From positions 1 through 64,000 of the forward strand of contig PYST01000130.1 of assembly GCA_003049485.1 (NCBI GenBank): a stretch of DNA of 64,000 nt, in the 5' to 3' direction. A program made the translations under genes and the position numbers. The notes under the pieces were generated by a model. It was not told where the DNA came from, did not search any database, and saw nothing but the letters and a program-made list of their open reading frames with translations. Below, one piece after another: positions 22,101 through 32,903 of this stretch (its first letter is position 1; the number at the start of each line of letters is the position of its first letter). The stretch comes from Ophioceras dolichostomum. Lineage: Eukaryota; Ascomycota; Sordariomycetes; Magnaporthales; Ophioceraceae.

Positions 22101-22793
22101 TGGAAGAGTAGCTCCAGCTGCAGAAGCCGCCTCATGCTGAGACTGAATTTGGTTGACCCAGCTCAGTGTGTCTGGAAGAGAAGCCTCCGGGGCGGCGACG
22201 GAGGCAGCATCACTCCGAGGGTTGGATGGAGGATGATGGGGAGGGTGAGGTGAGGGGAGATTGTGTGTGAGAGCAAGTGGGCCGGCTCTTTCGGTCAGAT
22301 TCGTGGTGAAGGATTGGCCGGTAAAGGTGAAGCCGGGTATCTCCATGGATAGGCCTGAGGTTGGAGGAATATGGAATGGGACAAGATCCTGGACTGGGCT
22401 CAGTGGTTCCCGGTTTCCCCGTGGTCGCTCGTTCTCCTGGCCAGCAACGGTAGCTGGAGGGGCGGCGACGGCAGAAGGGAGTGGGGGTGGGGGCATCTGA
22501 ACATCCTCATGGTAGCACGCATGGTGAGAACACATGCACCACACGGCCTGATCCGGGGTAGTCGCATCTGGGAATGGCCTCGCCTGGTTGGGAGGTCGGG
22601 ACCAGAAGCGGCGGCAGCCGCATCGTGCTCCATTAGCTCCAGGACTTAGGTCCACAAAGCCACAAGGGCCGCCAGGAAGGCCGCTAGGTGGGCCGGGGCC
22701 AGGGGAGTTCCGCGCCGCCGGGAAGACAGCATCATTGTATATATCGAACAACAGCGGATTATTGGAAAGAGTATCAAACGGGGGAGCGGCCAT
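19164..22793 (-). CDS. Large unrecognised protein: N-terminal Cys/His-rich motif, coiled coil, acidic tail
   Basis: Intronless, 1209 residues; not assigned to a family. It starts MAAPPFDTLSNNPLLFDIYN. Residues 44-96 carry a Cys/His cluster: CGCRRFW (58-64) and WCMCSHHACYHED (85-97), with a further Cys at 44. The spacing could bind one or two zinc ions, but I know no named finger with it. A coiled coil follows (about 345-410, with RVTELESRVEEVEKRLSDDN). A non-repetitive globular-looking block (about 450-680) contains WELEVVILPFALKGVWMLQ, WLLPRACAPGRTIDDRLRSR, FERYLGLSQPWVPLRKLHK and FLSPAEMLTPTLWDAAFLIS. The rest is Ser/Arg-rich (about 700-960) and then Asp/Glu-rich with a His run (about 990-1150). 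A nuclear or scaffolding role is only a guess. Long plus-strand frames opposite it are antisense shadows. Confidence 0.8.
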   Translation of the reverse strand: MAAPPFDTLSNNPLLFDIYNDAVFPAARNSPGPGPPSGLPGGPCGFVDLSPGANGARCGCRRFWSRPPNQARPFPDATTPDQAVWCMCSHHACYHEDVQMPPPPLPSAVAAPPATVAGQENERPRGNREPLSPVQDLVPFHIPPTSGLSMEIPGFTFTGQSFTTNLTERAGPLALTHNLPSPHPPHHPPSNPRSDAASVAAPEASLPDTLSWVNQIQSQHEAASAAGATLPPIPSQCLLPSQSAASTTASSHMRYLKPFAGKGLNTLKGKGVARPNEALPGRDADGPAADAAVPTDDDATVPNSQASPLQVVPLPTAATPRPPSSQDLDARPLFSFANSNSQREALRSLTDTVQGHEQRLQTLENASFSVSGHDDCNDKHDHTDLRVTELESRVEEVEKRLSDDNSTVVSHRRDGGTASIVSGSAHEAGMYAHLQMLQAQVNQLQASSPTYNSPWELEVVILPFALKGVWMLQNEFQSQRPSEAARQASAWDANGDEWTQLPNTHSRQTPDPPSPYLAADWTGQSPGSTWLLPRACAPGRTIDDRLRSRGLIKTISVKGADARSVHLAMNAGFGSVLRTLHTGAPRHSRSRPSPLELAKFERYLGLSQPWVPLRKLHKDSRLRFLSPAEMLTPTLWDAAFLISSVVMKATGMHRLYVTLPGAYIQDQPARECGWTWQRLKDLSRVCPDSQASSSNTIDTSVTEDCWRWSERLDDPPPHTATSPILGGGMGKEQTAAAAADISVAAALNKSRSTAASSSQLFYSAHSPTAIRGKSPAAFTLDRRGSRPPPVRTTSMPMAISATSPPGGSGSGSGSGFNASKARVSSATNASRPSRRSSPFPTTRPSPRIQMATSMAFAGAGAGASMISKRHQRSRSARSPSVRANPGAAAGAFRNTPRWSTTSMSRSPSLMPRGPSAAPEDRGAFGGGSAGAAGAAAARGPSPFCYATPYSTAPMEAHSSSRRRERSASFAAAQHHRGPVRGSRGGYHGENGEEGGEDDEDEDMDRDYSDDDSDDGLYDDHDMMSRGYNDRGDFDDGSDDDDDEEDEEGDSQMNIYEDEPSPHPPHHYHHHHHHAQQAQILQEQQQQSPVQLLPEDEPWPGIEDNMSDGENMDPASYEEEEEDESPGGEALALDIEDLGGGAQGQQHRGAEGGGDDAASDVSSQPSEYPSTQRAWHIIAGPGAVEGGAAGLGMGEGVGVDGGGFRIHVDE

Positions 22794-25700
22794 TTGTGAC
22801 CAAAAAGATCATCTCATGTCCTGTGTGTAAAGGTGGTTGTATATATGAGTTGTGGTGTGTGTGCGTTGAGGTATGCGAACGAGTGCGACCCAGGGGGGAA
22901 AGTGAATGGAGTTGGGCGGCGACATGCGACTCCAAAAAAAAATATCGGGATGGAAGCTGGCGACAGCTTGAATTGGCTCAAAGATAGGGGACGGAAACCA
23001 CGGCGTGGGCCAGCTGGGTCGCATTTGGACGACGGACACTCTAGAAAAAGCTCATCGCAACTCTGCGAAGGGGAGCGCAGTTAGTAAAGTGCAGGAAAAG
23101 AGTCCGGAAGACGGTGTCCAGGTTAGGCATCGATTCCACGGATAAGCTCAGGCACACGCAATGGACCGATGAGACGACGAGGAACTGACCAGACGGCGAG
23201 GTCGGACGGAACAGAAGAGAGAGAAGAATCGAGAGCGTCGGACATCGACCGAGAGGAAGGCGATTGCAAGTATTTATTTCGGCGGGAGACTGGTGGAAAA
23301 GGCAGACAGAGCGACCGTAGGCGGAGGAGGGGTAGGATGTTTGGAAGGGCTGACGACAAGGGGAGACGAGGCGACGACAGAAAGGGCGGGCACCAACGAC
23401 AGGTGACGACTCCCCGGTCCCAGATTCGGCGGACAGATTGCGTGCTGAGGTGATGCTTTGCTGAAGAAGGGGGGAGTCAAGAAGGCAGAATGAACGAGAG
23501 AAAAGTGAGGCGTCGATAGGGTACGTCGTCGGGACCTGACGGGGCGGAAGATGGTGGAGTACGGTTTATGGGAGCAGATGCAGGATAGTGGTAAATGTGG
23601 TGGATGTGGTGCCCAGGGGTGCGGTGTGTGTGTGTGCGCCCAGGTGCCCACTGCCCAGCGTGTGCAGGAGGATGGGGGAGAGGGTGCCGATCAACCACAG
23701 CGACACAACAGGCAAGGGGGGTGTGGGGTCGCGAGAGCTGCCGGTCTGGGCCACGATGACTCGACCAGAGTGAGTACATGCATGCGTGCGCTCCTTCCTC
23801 TGTCCCGTTGGCTCGCTCGCTCGTTCGGCTGAGCATTATTCCTCTTTTGGTCCTGTCCAGGTCGGGTGACATACAGATCTCCATTCTTCCTATCTTCTCA
23901 ACAGTGCCGCCGGCTGGGAGACACAAGAGGAGATCTGATTAGGCCCTGCTGCGTCTGTTGCTGAGGGCGGGCCTGCATTGTGGGCCGCGGGCGCTTCAGG
24001 GCCAAACGATTCGCGAAGCTGTTCGGGGAAAATGGCCCCCAAGACGCGTCGAAGCAGGGGTGCGGCCTGTTTTGATTGGCTCAAAACCACTTTAAGACCT
24101 GGTCCGCCCCGGATGTGGGACCGCGACGCGACGGCGCAGGCGCTGCAAGCTCTTTGAAGATTCGAAGTAGCCCCGTGAGTTGGCTCACGGTTCCTCCGCT
24201 TTTCCCACGATATGTCCCCAAGATTAAAAGCTGAGATGTCGCTCGGAAAGTGACTTGTGTTTCTCACCAAGTCAGCGAAGGAGCTTCGACGGGATCAACG
24301 ATGCACCATATTTCTCCTGCGCATGGGCCGCCCGCCTTCTTCTCGCTCCCTTGCACAGCCCGCCTCGTTCCCTCAAGTCAAGGACTCGGTCTTCCACATT
24401 CCATCCCACACCACCAGCATTGTCGCCATTGTCGCCAATTGCCCTGACAGGAGAGTTGAGTTCGCTGGTCTGGAGAAAGTCAGCGACCCCCGCGATGTGC
24501 GTGTATAAACCGCAACAGGGCTGTTGAGCCCCCCGGTCCTTTTTTGTTTCCCCGAGACAGCCGCCCTGCACCCATCCCGCAGGTCGGTCTGTCTCGAGCT
24601 CGTAAATAGGACAGTCACTTGTTCTGTCCACACCCTCTCATTACTGAGAGTCACGAACCGCACACCCCCAATGGATGACACCCATCGTACCAGTCCATGC
24701 ACGGTCAGAACCTTGCCGACCTCGACATACCGATCTCATATATCTCACTGCTGCCTGTCCCGCTCTCCGCCTTCATTTTCGTTCCTTTTCTAGAAGACAT
24801 ATGTCCCCAATTGGAAGAAGCTATATACAGAGTTACGGACGGAATACAAAATCCCTCATCCTTGACTCCCAGGGAGGGGGTGCCACGAAGCGATTTGCCC
24901 GGTGAACCAGTTGCAGATCCATCCGTACCTCCCATGTGGTCCTACACATTATCACCACGAACCACAGCGGGCGGCGGGTGAAAATAGCCGCCGTCCATTG
25001 ATGCCAGCTCAGCAACAGCTGCCTGGTGTGGTATGGTGCCTGGTGGCCCGGACTATCTTTTCCTTCTCACCTGTCCCACCCCGCACACCAACGACAGCTC
25101 AACAATCTTGGAGTTATTCTCATTGTGATAGGCTTGATCCCCATCGCGAGGCATGTGAATACGCTCCGCTCCACCATCACTCCCACAGCCCGCGCGGCTG
25201 ATGGAGAAATAGAGTACAACAGACAGGAAAAGAAAAAATATTCTAGCATCACATGTGCGAGATCATCACCACTATCCTTGCGACTTCTAATTATCGACGG
25301 ATCGCACAAGCCAATATTTCGCATTCTTGTTAAACAACCAGGGTTCTCCCCGCTCGCTCTCCCCCTTTCGCCCGCCACGCGTCGCCCACCAACCCCAAGA
25401 CGACGACTCCTCATTATCCATTTTCGTATCCCGTCCGCCTCGTGATAATTAAACCTTGCTACCGTGCGCAAAACTTCATTCGGTGAACGAATTAAACAAG
25501 GCTGTCGAGCGCACGCGGCGCGGCGCGGGGTTGTCTGCCTCAGCCCCTTCCTACTCATCAAGGGTGCAAGATGTATCTTTGTGAATGCCCTCATTGAACA
25601 ACTGCTCAGGTCGTGCGTAACACCACGTTAGGCCAGACCCACCTCACAACTAATGAACATGATTGAAGAACCGGAAGTCTTCCCCGGAACTGCCACATAC

Positions 25701-28009
25701 GACCGGTTCCGTCCGCTCCCCCCTAGATAAGCCAGCGAGCGGCGGAATAGTAGTTGGGTGACCACCAGCAAATTCCTGCTGTTGTATGTTTTATTAACTT
25801 TTACGCTCTTCATTTTTGCGTTCATGCCAAAATGGATGGGGGAAACCCATAGAATGGTTAGTAGCCAGTTGTGCGATGTTCATCTCTCGGGTCAGGCAAA
25901 TTTGAAAGGAGGCCAGCACGGAAGAGAACTCAAGCGCATGGCAAGCATCCCGTTTGATGATGACTACAACTGCCATTATTTTATCTCTGTTACGAGGAGT
26001 TAGATGGTCAGGCAGCTGTGGTCGTTTCTTTACCGTGATTGCTTTTCAAGTTATCCCTCACTGAATCAGGGAATCACGCGGTGCACCATGCTCCCTGATA
26101 AGAGAGTCTTCAGAAACAGGACGGGGTTCTCCAACTTGTTGTTTTGTACGAAGAGACACCTATGCTCGAAGGGAATATGTTTACCACCATTTCTTTCTGT
26201 TCCCATTTCTCAACTAGTGTGAGATGTGCAACTTGAGACTAACTAGTATGGGGCATGAACTGTTAGCGAGGCGGGCATGTTCCGCGAGCCTATGCGCTTT
26301 TTTCTCGTGAGAACAACCCACTCCACGGAATAAAGTGTGAGTCATATCGAGATGGATCCTCCATAATCAAAATGGATGCAGGAAATAATGGCGTGGTTTG
26401 GCACAACAGTATATCCTATCTCGCCTGAGTCTGTCATATCACCCAGTGATATGTGAGTGGTGGTAGTAGACAAGGCAGCAGCAGGACTATCTGGTTTCGA
26501 GGTAACGTAAGGCTTATCAAGTGACCATCCCTAGCAAAAGTGCACTTTCTAGAGCCACACCACTTATCTGAGAGGCCAAGAAATCTGAAGAGGCTGCAGT
26601 GTGAGCTGGCCCCCTGCAGGGCTTGGGCCCGTACCCAGCCAGGCACGATTCGCCTCTGTCTCCCCTCTGTCCATTTATGTATATTAGCGAGATAGAACGC
26701 GCGCCGAGATACCCCCCGGGAGGTTGCTAACGGCCGGCTGTCGAAGCCGGGCCGAGCCCGGCGTTAAATCCTACTACTACTACTACTACTACTGCAGTGT
26801 GAGCTGGCCTTCCGGGGCTCAGACTCTCGGTGTCTGCAGGACCTTCTTCCTTACTATTACCTAGTAGACTCCTCCTAAGCTCAAAAACCAAACCCTATCA
26901 AGCAGCGTAGACTAGGTAGGTAGGCTGACCAACGGAAGGAAAGCTGGCCTATAACATTTTAGGAGATCGAACCCCCCTCACATACGAAATTCAAATGCCG
27001 AGATATTCAGCTTTGTTAGTAGGAGTGTTGGGACAACCAGAAGAGTTGAGTCTCACGTTTCGGACGTCTTTCCACGAAATGCGAAGCCAAAAGATGCAGA
27101 CGGACTGGTTCAAGTTATGAACGCAAGCAAACAACCAGCCAGTTGATCCTTACTGAGCCCGGTTGCTCCTGGTACCTTCCAAGTCCCGGTGCCAGACTTA
27201 TTACCTCCCTACGCCTGAGTTTCTAACAGAGTCATGCTGTCATGCGTTGGGCACATTTGTAGGTTTTAGTTCCAACTGTAAAGAATAAGACTTTCCCACC
27301 GTGATACCAGACGTGTGAAGGTGTGGGTAGACAGGCTGCCTGGCAGAGTCAGGAGCAGGATGTCGGATGCCAGTAGTTTCCTAGCAGGCTAGCGGGCTTG
27401 TTTGCCAAAAGTGAATTCCTCATTTTCGAACATCCAGCACTTGACAAGCACCTGTGCTTCCCATAGGCCTCACGTTACGCGTAAGCACGAGTGGAAAGCA
27501 ATTAGATAGCACTACCAAAGGCTAGAGTGGTATCACGGAATATATCGATAGGGTATGTATGCTAATAACAAAAAGAAGCAGCAAAGGCAGATGGTGCAAA
27601 TATCCAGGTATCCAAGTGACAGATATCCGCCCCTAATAAAAAAACAAAAAGAGTGGCCGGAGCAAATGTGGCATGATGGTGGACAGATGATGATTCCAAC
27701 CTCAACGCCGAAGATGAAAAAAAACCTAAGAATAAACTCGTCCACACTAATCCTACAACACGAGCCAGCTAGCACAACAACCAACTAGCGATTAGGAGAG
27801 ATGATACGAAAAGAGTGATGAGAAGAAACCGAATCTGAAGAAAAGGGGGCGGAAAAAGAAGACAGACACAAGACATTCGGGAAGTCTCTTGAAAAGAAAC
27901 GGAGCGGCGTGGGAACGGGGGAGTGAAAGTGAGAGGAGAGAGACAAGAAAGCAGGCGTCCGACCATTACCACCATCACCACCATCGCCATCACCCACGCA
28001 CTCCACAAC
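22794..28009. other. Gene-free 5.2-kb intergenic region with a LINE remnant
   Basis: It covers the upstream region of the 1209-residue protein gene and the 3' flank of the next minus-strand gene. No open frame shows family features, and composition is markedly less GC-rich than the genes. The only firm element is the 5'-truncated LINE at 26612-26791. Short TAGGTAGG motifs occur near 26911-26925. Confidence 0.55.
26594..26809 (+). mobile_element. 5'-truncated non-LTR retrotransposon (LINE) fragment with (TAC)n tail and 18-bp target duplication
   Basis: The direct repeat CTGCAGTGTGAGCTGGCC occurs at 26594-26611 and again at 26792-26809. Between them lie 180 bp ending in GTTAAATC followed by seven to eight CTA/TAC triplets. 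Long perfect target duplications, loss of the 5' part and a simple-repeat 3' tail are hallmarks of target-primed reverse transcription. TAC-type tails are known, as I recall, from fungal Tad-clade elements. The GC-rich segment GGCCGGCTGTCGAAGCCGG near the end could form a 3' stem-loop. No reverse-transcriptase codons remain. The perfect duplication implies a fairly recent insertion. Confidence 0.85.
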
Positions 28010-30187
28010 TCAAACCTCCCCCCAGCTCCCCATAGGCCCCGTACTAGCAATCATGCTCCCCGTGCCCACGCTCCCGCCAATATCCCAATAGTGCCTGCTC
28101 GAGTGCCTCGAAGCAGAAGTGCTCACACTACTCCGCCGCACCAGTCCGCTAGCGCCACCACCAGCGCCACCAGCGCCACCACCCGTCACTGCAACACCAG
28201 CGCCAGCACCAGACCGCCGCGTGCTCTGGCTCGCGCAGCTGGTCGAGCGCTGACGGGCATGCAGCGCCGCCGCCGTCACCGTCGCAGCTGCAGCTGTGGC
28301 ACCAGCAGCGGTTCCTCCTACGACACCCGAAGGGGACGCGGCGTGCACGACGGTGCGGCGGGGGGCGGAGGAGCGGCCTACGAGCGGGTGGTGCAGGCGG
28401 ACGCGGGCGGCACGGGCGGCGGCTGCCGCTTCTTGCGCTGCTGCGTTTTGGTGGGCGGAGCGAGAGGTTGGGGATGATGATGATGACGTGGGAGCTGAGG
28501 TAGAAGAAGAATAAGAGGGGGCGAAACGCGAGCGGAGGTAGCGGAATACGAGCTTGATGTCAAGGTCTTGTTCCCATTCTTTCTGGGTGAAGGTTGTTGT
28601 TGTTGATGTATGGGCAGCAGCAACTGGAGATTCGGGCGTCGTGGTGGTGGTAGTTGGGAATTTGTGATTGTGATGGAACGACGGGGGAACGGTGGGTCGG
28701 AACTGCGCGGTCATGGACGGCACGCTGTCGTCGACGTTGGGAGCCTCCTTGCCTTGCCCGAAGTAGGATGATGGCGAAGCAAGGCCAGCAGCAGCAGCGG
28801 GGGAGGCGGCGTTCTCCTCGTCGACGACCGGGGTGTCCACCGCCTCCGGGATCGCGGGCAGTCCCGCGTAGGGCAGCGGCATCTGCTGCACGCGCGAGTA
28901 GGTCGCGAACGCGCCCGGGTGGTGCGTCGACATGTGATGCACGAGGATGCCGAGCTCGCGCGCCACGCGCTCGAGTAGGCGTAGACGCCAAGAAGAGTCG
29001 GAGTGCTTGGGGGCAACATCAGCTAGTTTTGGGGTGCTATTGTTAGACGGTGGTGCTGCTGCTGCTACCGCATTCTCAGCGGTGCGGCCCTCAACTTTCT
29101 CGAGATCGGCATCTTCGGGGAGCGCCTCCCCCATCAGAATGGCGAGCATTCGGTCGTCGATGCCCATCAAATCGCGGATGACCTTGCGCGCGATCCGGCC
29201 CCATACGCCCTCCTTCTCCTCGAGCTGGTGGTCCTGCTCGTGCCACTCGCCGTGGGACACTCCAGTCCTCTGGGAGGAGGAGTCATGTGTCGCAGACGCG
29301 GCGGGGTCGGCTGCGCTGACCCCCAAGCTGGCAGCCTCCTCGGCAGCAGCAGTCTGCTGTCGCCACAGCTGCTGTTGTGGGTGCGAGGAGGAGGAAACCC
29401 CTTCGGACTGCCTCCTTCTCCTGGTCTCGTTCTTGATCGCCTCTAGCAGCAGCTGGCTCTGCTCCTGGCGCCAAACCTCGACTCGGGTGAGCCGCACAAG
29501 CTCCTGCGCCTGCTCACCCTCGAGCTCTAGCTGGGCGAGATCTAAGCTCTCGCGACGTCGCTTTACACGTCGGGGGTTGTACCGCTCGAAGGCGTAGATG
29601 TGCTCTTGCAGCAAGCTGATATCTCCCTGCAGCCCCGCGGCCGCCCCTGTGTTTTCTAATAACCTAAACGAGCCGAGGCCGTCGTGAGACGGAAACACGG
29701 GTATGGACAGCGACGGGTGTATCGCGCGGAACTCGGGCAAGTGGCTGTCTAGCACATCTAGCTCTGCGTCGTCGGCGTCTTCGACTTCCTCGTCCTCCAG
29801 CTCCAGCTCCCGCTCCAGGTCGGCATCTTGTATGGACTCGGAGAAGACGGAACGGATGGGGGAGTTTGCGGGGATCGAGTTCGGGTCTGACCGTGCGACG
29901 GTGTTCAAGCTGCCCAGATCACTCACTCGCGAGCGGCCCGGCGTCGGCTGCGACTGCTGCGACTGGGACTGCTCCGACCGAGATTGTTGGGACTGCGAGT
30001 CGTGCAGGGAGCTCAGGAATGACGTCGTCGTGGCATCGTCCGCGGGGGAGAAGAGCACCCAGGTCTGCGATTCTTCTAGGGCGCCTGTTTGCGTAGCCGA
30101 AGGAGCTCGGAAGGTTCGTTCGTCGGTCCGCAGCTGCGTGGTACCTCGTTGGGGCGACTGACGCGCCGTGGGTTGGTGGAACGCCAT
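28010..30187 (-). CDS. Conserved-looking fungal protein of unknown function
   Basis: Intronless, 725 residues from MAFHQPTARQ; the frame extends upstream to 30322 but that ATG is less likely. I do not recognise a named domain. An early motif WVLFSPADD (about 40-48) precedes a Ser/Gln-rich tract (about 60-95) and an acidic segment (about 128-150). A helical, charged region (about 195-275) contains RVEVWRQEQSQLLLEAIKNE. Two compact blocks look structured: WGRIARKVIRDLMGIDDRML (about 328-347) and WRLRLLERVARELGILVHH (about 403-421). The C-terminal half is Ser/Ala/Thr-rich with LDIKLVFRYLRSRF (about 550-563) and ends with a Gly-rich HYWDIGGSVGTGSMIAS. Tryptophan-anchored blocks separated by low complexity suggest a regulatory or scaffold protein, but that is inference. 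Confidence 0.75.
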   Translation of the reverse strand: MAFHQPTARQSPQRGTTQLRTDERTFRAPSATQTGALEESQTWVLFSPADDATTTSFLSSLHDSQSQQSRSEQSQSQQSQPTPGRSRVSDLGSLNTVARSDPNSIPANSPIRSVFSESIQDADLERELELEDEEVEDADDAELDVLDSHLPEFRAIHPSLSIPVFPSHDGLGSFRLLENTGAAAGLQGDISLLQEHIYAFERYNPRRVKRRRESLDLAQLELEGEQAQELVRLTRVEVWRQEQSQLLLEAIKNETRRRRQSEGVSSSSHPQQQLWRQQTAAAEEAASLGVSAADPAASATHDSSSQRTGVSHGEWHEQDHQLEEKEGVWGRIARKVIRDLMGIDDRMLAILMGEALPEDADLEKVEGRTAENAVAAAAPPSNNSTPKLADVAPKHSDSSWRLRLLERVARELGILVHHMSTHHPGAFATYSRVQQMPLPYAGLPAIPEAVDTPVVDEENAASPAAAAGLASPSSYFGQGKEAPNVDDSVPSMTAQFRPTVPPSFHHNHKFPTTTTTTPESPVAAAHTSTTTTFTQKEWEQDLDIKLVFRYLRSRFAPSYSSSTSAPTSSSSSPTSRSAHQNAAAQEAAAAARAARVRLHHPLVGRSSAPRRTVVHAASPSGVVGGTAAGATAAAATVTAAALHARQRSTSCASQSTRRSGAGAGVAVTGGGAGGAGGGASGLVRRSSVSTSASRHSSRHYWDIGGSVGTGSMIASTGPMGSWGEV

Positions 30188-31878
30188 GGTTTGTTTGGGT
30201 GGTGCTGATAGCCAGGGGCAGCAAAAGAGATATCGAAGATGGAGGGGAGAGTGAGTGGGGATCGGCCAAGTGCGCCTCAAAGAGAGCTTCAACGAGCGCG
30301 ATGTCAAAACAAGCGACCACAAGAAGTGTTAATATATAAATCCTCCTTCCCAAGAGTCGGTGAGAGATGGTTCATATGGCGTTTGGTTCGTGGGTGTGTG
30401 GGTTGTCATGCGAGGGAGTCTCTGATGAAGAGAGATAAGCAGTGCCGTCGTATTGAAGGTTGATGTGTTGACGCCCGAGCGAAGTGGCGCGTGTCAACAC
30501 CGTCACCAAGTGACAGCTTTAGTAGAGCCAGAGGCCCGCAAAAGAATACAACCAAGAAACAGATCAGGGACGCTGGCCAGACCGCTTTAATGTACGCATA
30601 GCCTGATGCACGCTCACGACCTACATAAACACACAAGATGCGAGGTCGGCGACTTGAAGAAAAGAGGGCGGATGGGACGACAAATTAAAAGGAGAGGGTG
30701 GTGACTGTTGAGAGGAGGAGACAGCACGACAGGGTGGGGGTGGCAGGTGGGTGGTTCCTCCTGACGGAGGCTCCCAAGAGCATCCCAGTCAGGGAGGTTC
30801 AACGCCAGCAGCCCAATAGCCTACAGCAGCCAGACGTCAGACAGGGGTGTGATGCGCATGCACCCTACCGAAGTACTTGCTGCATCACCTCCCGAACACG
30901 GACACAACCCCTAATACACGGGCGAAGACAGTCACATACATCCGCAGGTAGATGACTTCATGTTGGTTTGTTGCCTTCACCATTAGACGATGTTCGTGCC
31001 ATAGGAATTCCGGCCCCCAAACTGTCTGTACACGATATGGACAGAACTCAGCTGATTAAATGCGCTTTCTTTCCCCCTTGCCTTTCTACTGTACCTCACG
31101 CTCCCCCTAGTCGCCATCCATGAATAACCCCTCACTTCACTTTCGCTCTCGTCACCCTAAAATTACTACCAGTATGCGAGCCTCGCAGAATGACTTCTTT
31201 TCCCATTATAATGTCAAGTAACGATACGATAGAAATGTCCCGCTCGAAACAGCCAGTCGCCTTGGAGTTGGTTGGCCCTCACGAACATGCTAACGTCGGG
31301 CTGGGTCCTCCTTTTGGGATCCGTCTGACAGCGTCGTTGTAATAGGTTAAAAGCTGGGTCGCTGCTGATGACAACCACCCATCCCAAGCAACCTACATGT
31401 ATGTACATAGCCTCATCAGCCCAGGACTGGAGCTGAGGATCGGTGAGATGTATTGAGATACTTGCAGCGTCGCTTGTGGAAGAAGAAAAAAGGCGGCTGG
31501 CCGGCTGCCCCGACCATCATCACCATCATGCCCATCTTCTGCGCAGCAGTGCGTACGGAATATGCAGCTCCGCCTGTCAAAACAACATAAAAATATCTAT
31601 CTGTCCAACCAACGGCGATTGTTAACAGTGCAAACCCCGATCGTCAGTACTCGACATCTCGGCCAAATCCACCGTGAGATTTCGGTGGGCATTGCTGTTC
31701 TCCCACCTTCCTCCCTTCCCGTCTCTATCCGTATCTCTTGCTGATGACATCCTGTCTCTGCTGTCGTGACCCTCTCTGGAGAGAGACAGTGGTACATAGA
31801 GAGAATACAGGAGACGGCTATGTTTCACTCGTCCCGTCTTGCGTTAGGTCTATGCCATCTACTAGGTACCTCAGCTTC

Positions 31879-31909
31879 CTACCTACCCTAGAGTAAGTAG
31901 GGTAGGTAG
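31879..31909. repeat. Perfect 12-bp inverted repeat, 7-nt loop
   Basis: CTACCTACCCTA at 31879-31890 and TAGGGTAGGTAG at 31898-31909 are exact reverse complements around GAGTAAG. It is one of several palindromic TACCTA/TAGGTA clusters in the window. Confidence 0.85.
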
Positions 31910-32447
31910 TGACAGTAACGGCTCCCCCCTGACAACGGTCATGGCGCCATTTGATCCAAAGTCCTTGATCCAGTACCTCCGTAAGCCGTTTCGTTCCTTT
32001 GCTGGTGGCAGGAAGGGAGACAGAAGCCTAAACTCATGGGCATGGTACTACTGTGCCTCCCCCCCTTTTTTCGCCGCCCTTTCTTCCCCTCTTTCTTTGT
32101 TCATCCCATCGGGAAGGAACTCTCTCCTTCTCTTCGGTGGCGTTGGGGGATTTGAATGGTTGTTGAAGGAGCTCCTCTTGCTAACCTATCAACAGAGGTA
32201 AAAAGCCGATAAGCCTAGGTTACCAACATCGCGAGCTAATGACCAACCAGACCCCACCTTTTGCCCCTCACTTCAATCCGCTGTCGGCCACTTCCAACAC
32301 GGCATCCTCAGCACGGCGGCGGCGCTGACAAAGCCTCTCTCACAGACGAGCAAGAATGAGGCGAGTCGAACCATTCGGCAGCACTCGGCGCTATTCTGTG
32401 TAATTCTTCTGTGAATAGAAGTTTGACATCAGCTCTAGCTATGGTAC

Positions 32448-32903
32448 CTAGTGTAGATCCTCGGCGTGGATCTTTTCTTGTAGGTAATCGGGGAACAAAC
32501 AACTTTTGCTATACCCAGTAAATGCTCTCCTCAGCGCGAGAGCCCTTGATGGGTTTACCAAGAAATGCAAAGCTTCGGGATCGGCGATTTCGGCGCTAGG
32601 TTCCTCATTTTTAGAGGCTCGATCCTTGTTGCCAGGAGTTCTGAACCCCCACCTCTTCGAGGGGGGCCTCGAACGACGGCTGCTGCGTGTCTCAACCTCG
32701 ATTCGCTGTGCCTCTCACGCGCTGTGCTGCCTACGGGATCCTTGGACGGCGAGGATTTCGTTCATTGCCATGAAGCCTCAGGCGAGTATTTCGTTTGAAC
32801 TGTGGCATTCGTCGAAGCCTGTCACCTCAGGCATCGCCATCGGTATGAGTTGGGTCCATTGCGAGAAAACAACCAGATCCCGACTCTCCGCCTTACACAC
32901 TTA
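32448..32903 (-). pseudogene. Possible decayed reading frame, family unknown
   Basis: On the minus strand one frame runs from about 32900 to a TAG at 32448-32450 with only two internal TGA codons, near 32780 and 32717. It has mixed, protein-like composition (for example VVFSQWTQLIPMAMPEV and ALHFLVNPSRALALRRAF). Both TGAs could come from CGA by the C-to-T change typical of repeat-induced point mutation, but that is speculation. I cannot name a homolog, and chance openness is a real alternative. Confidence 0.2.
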
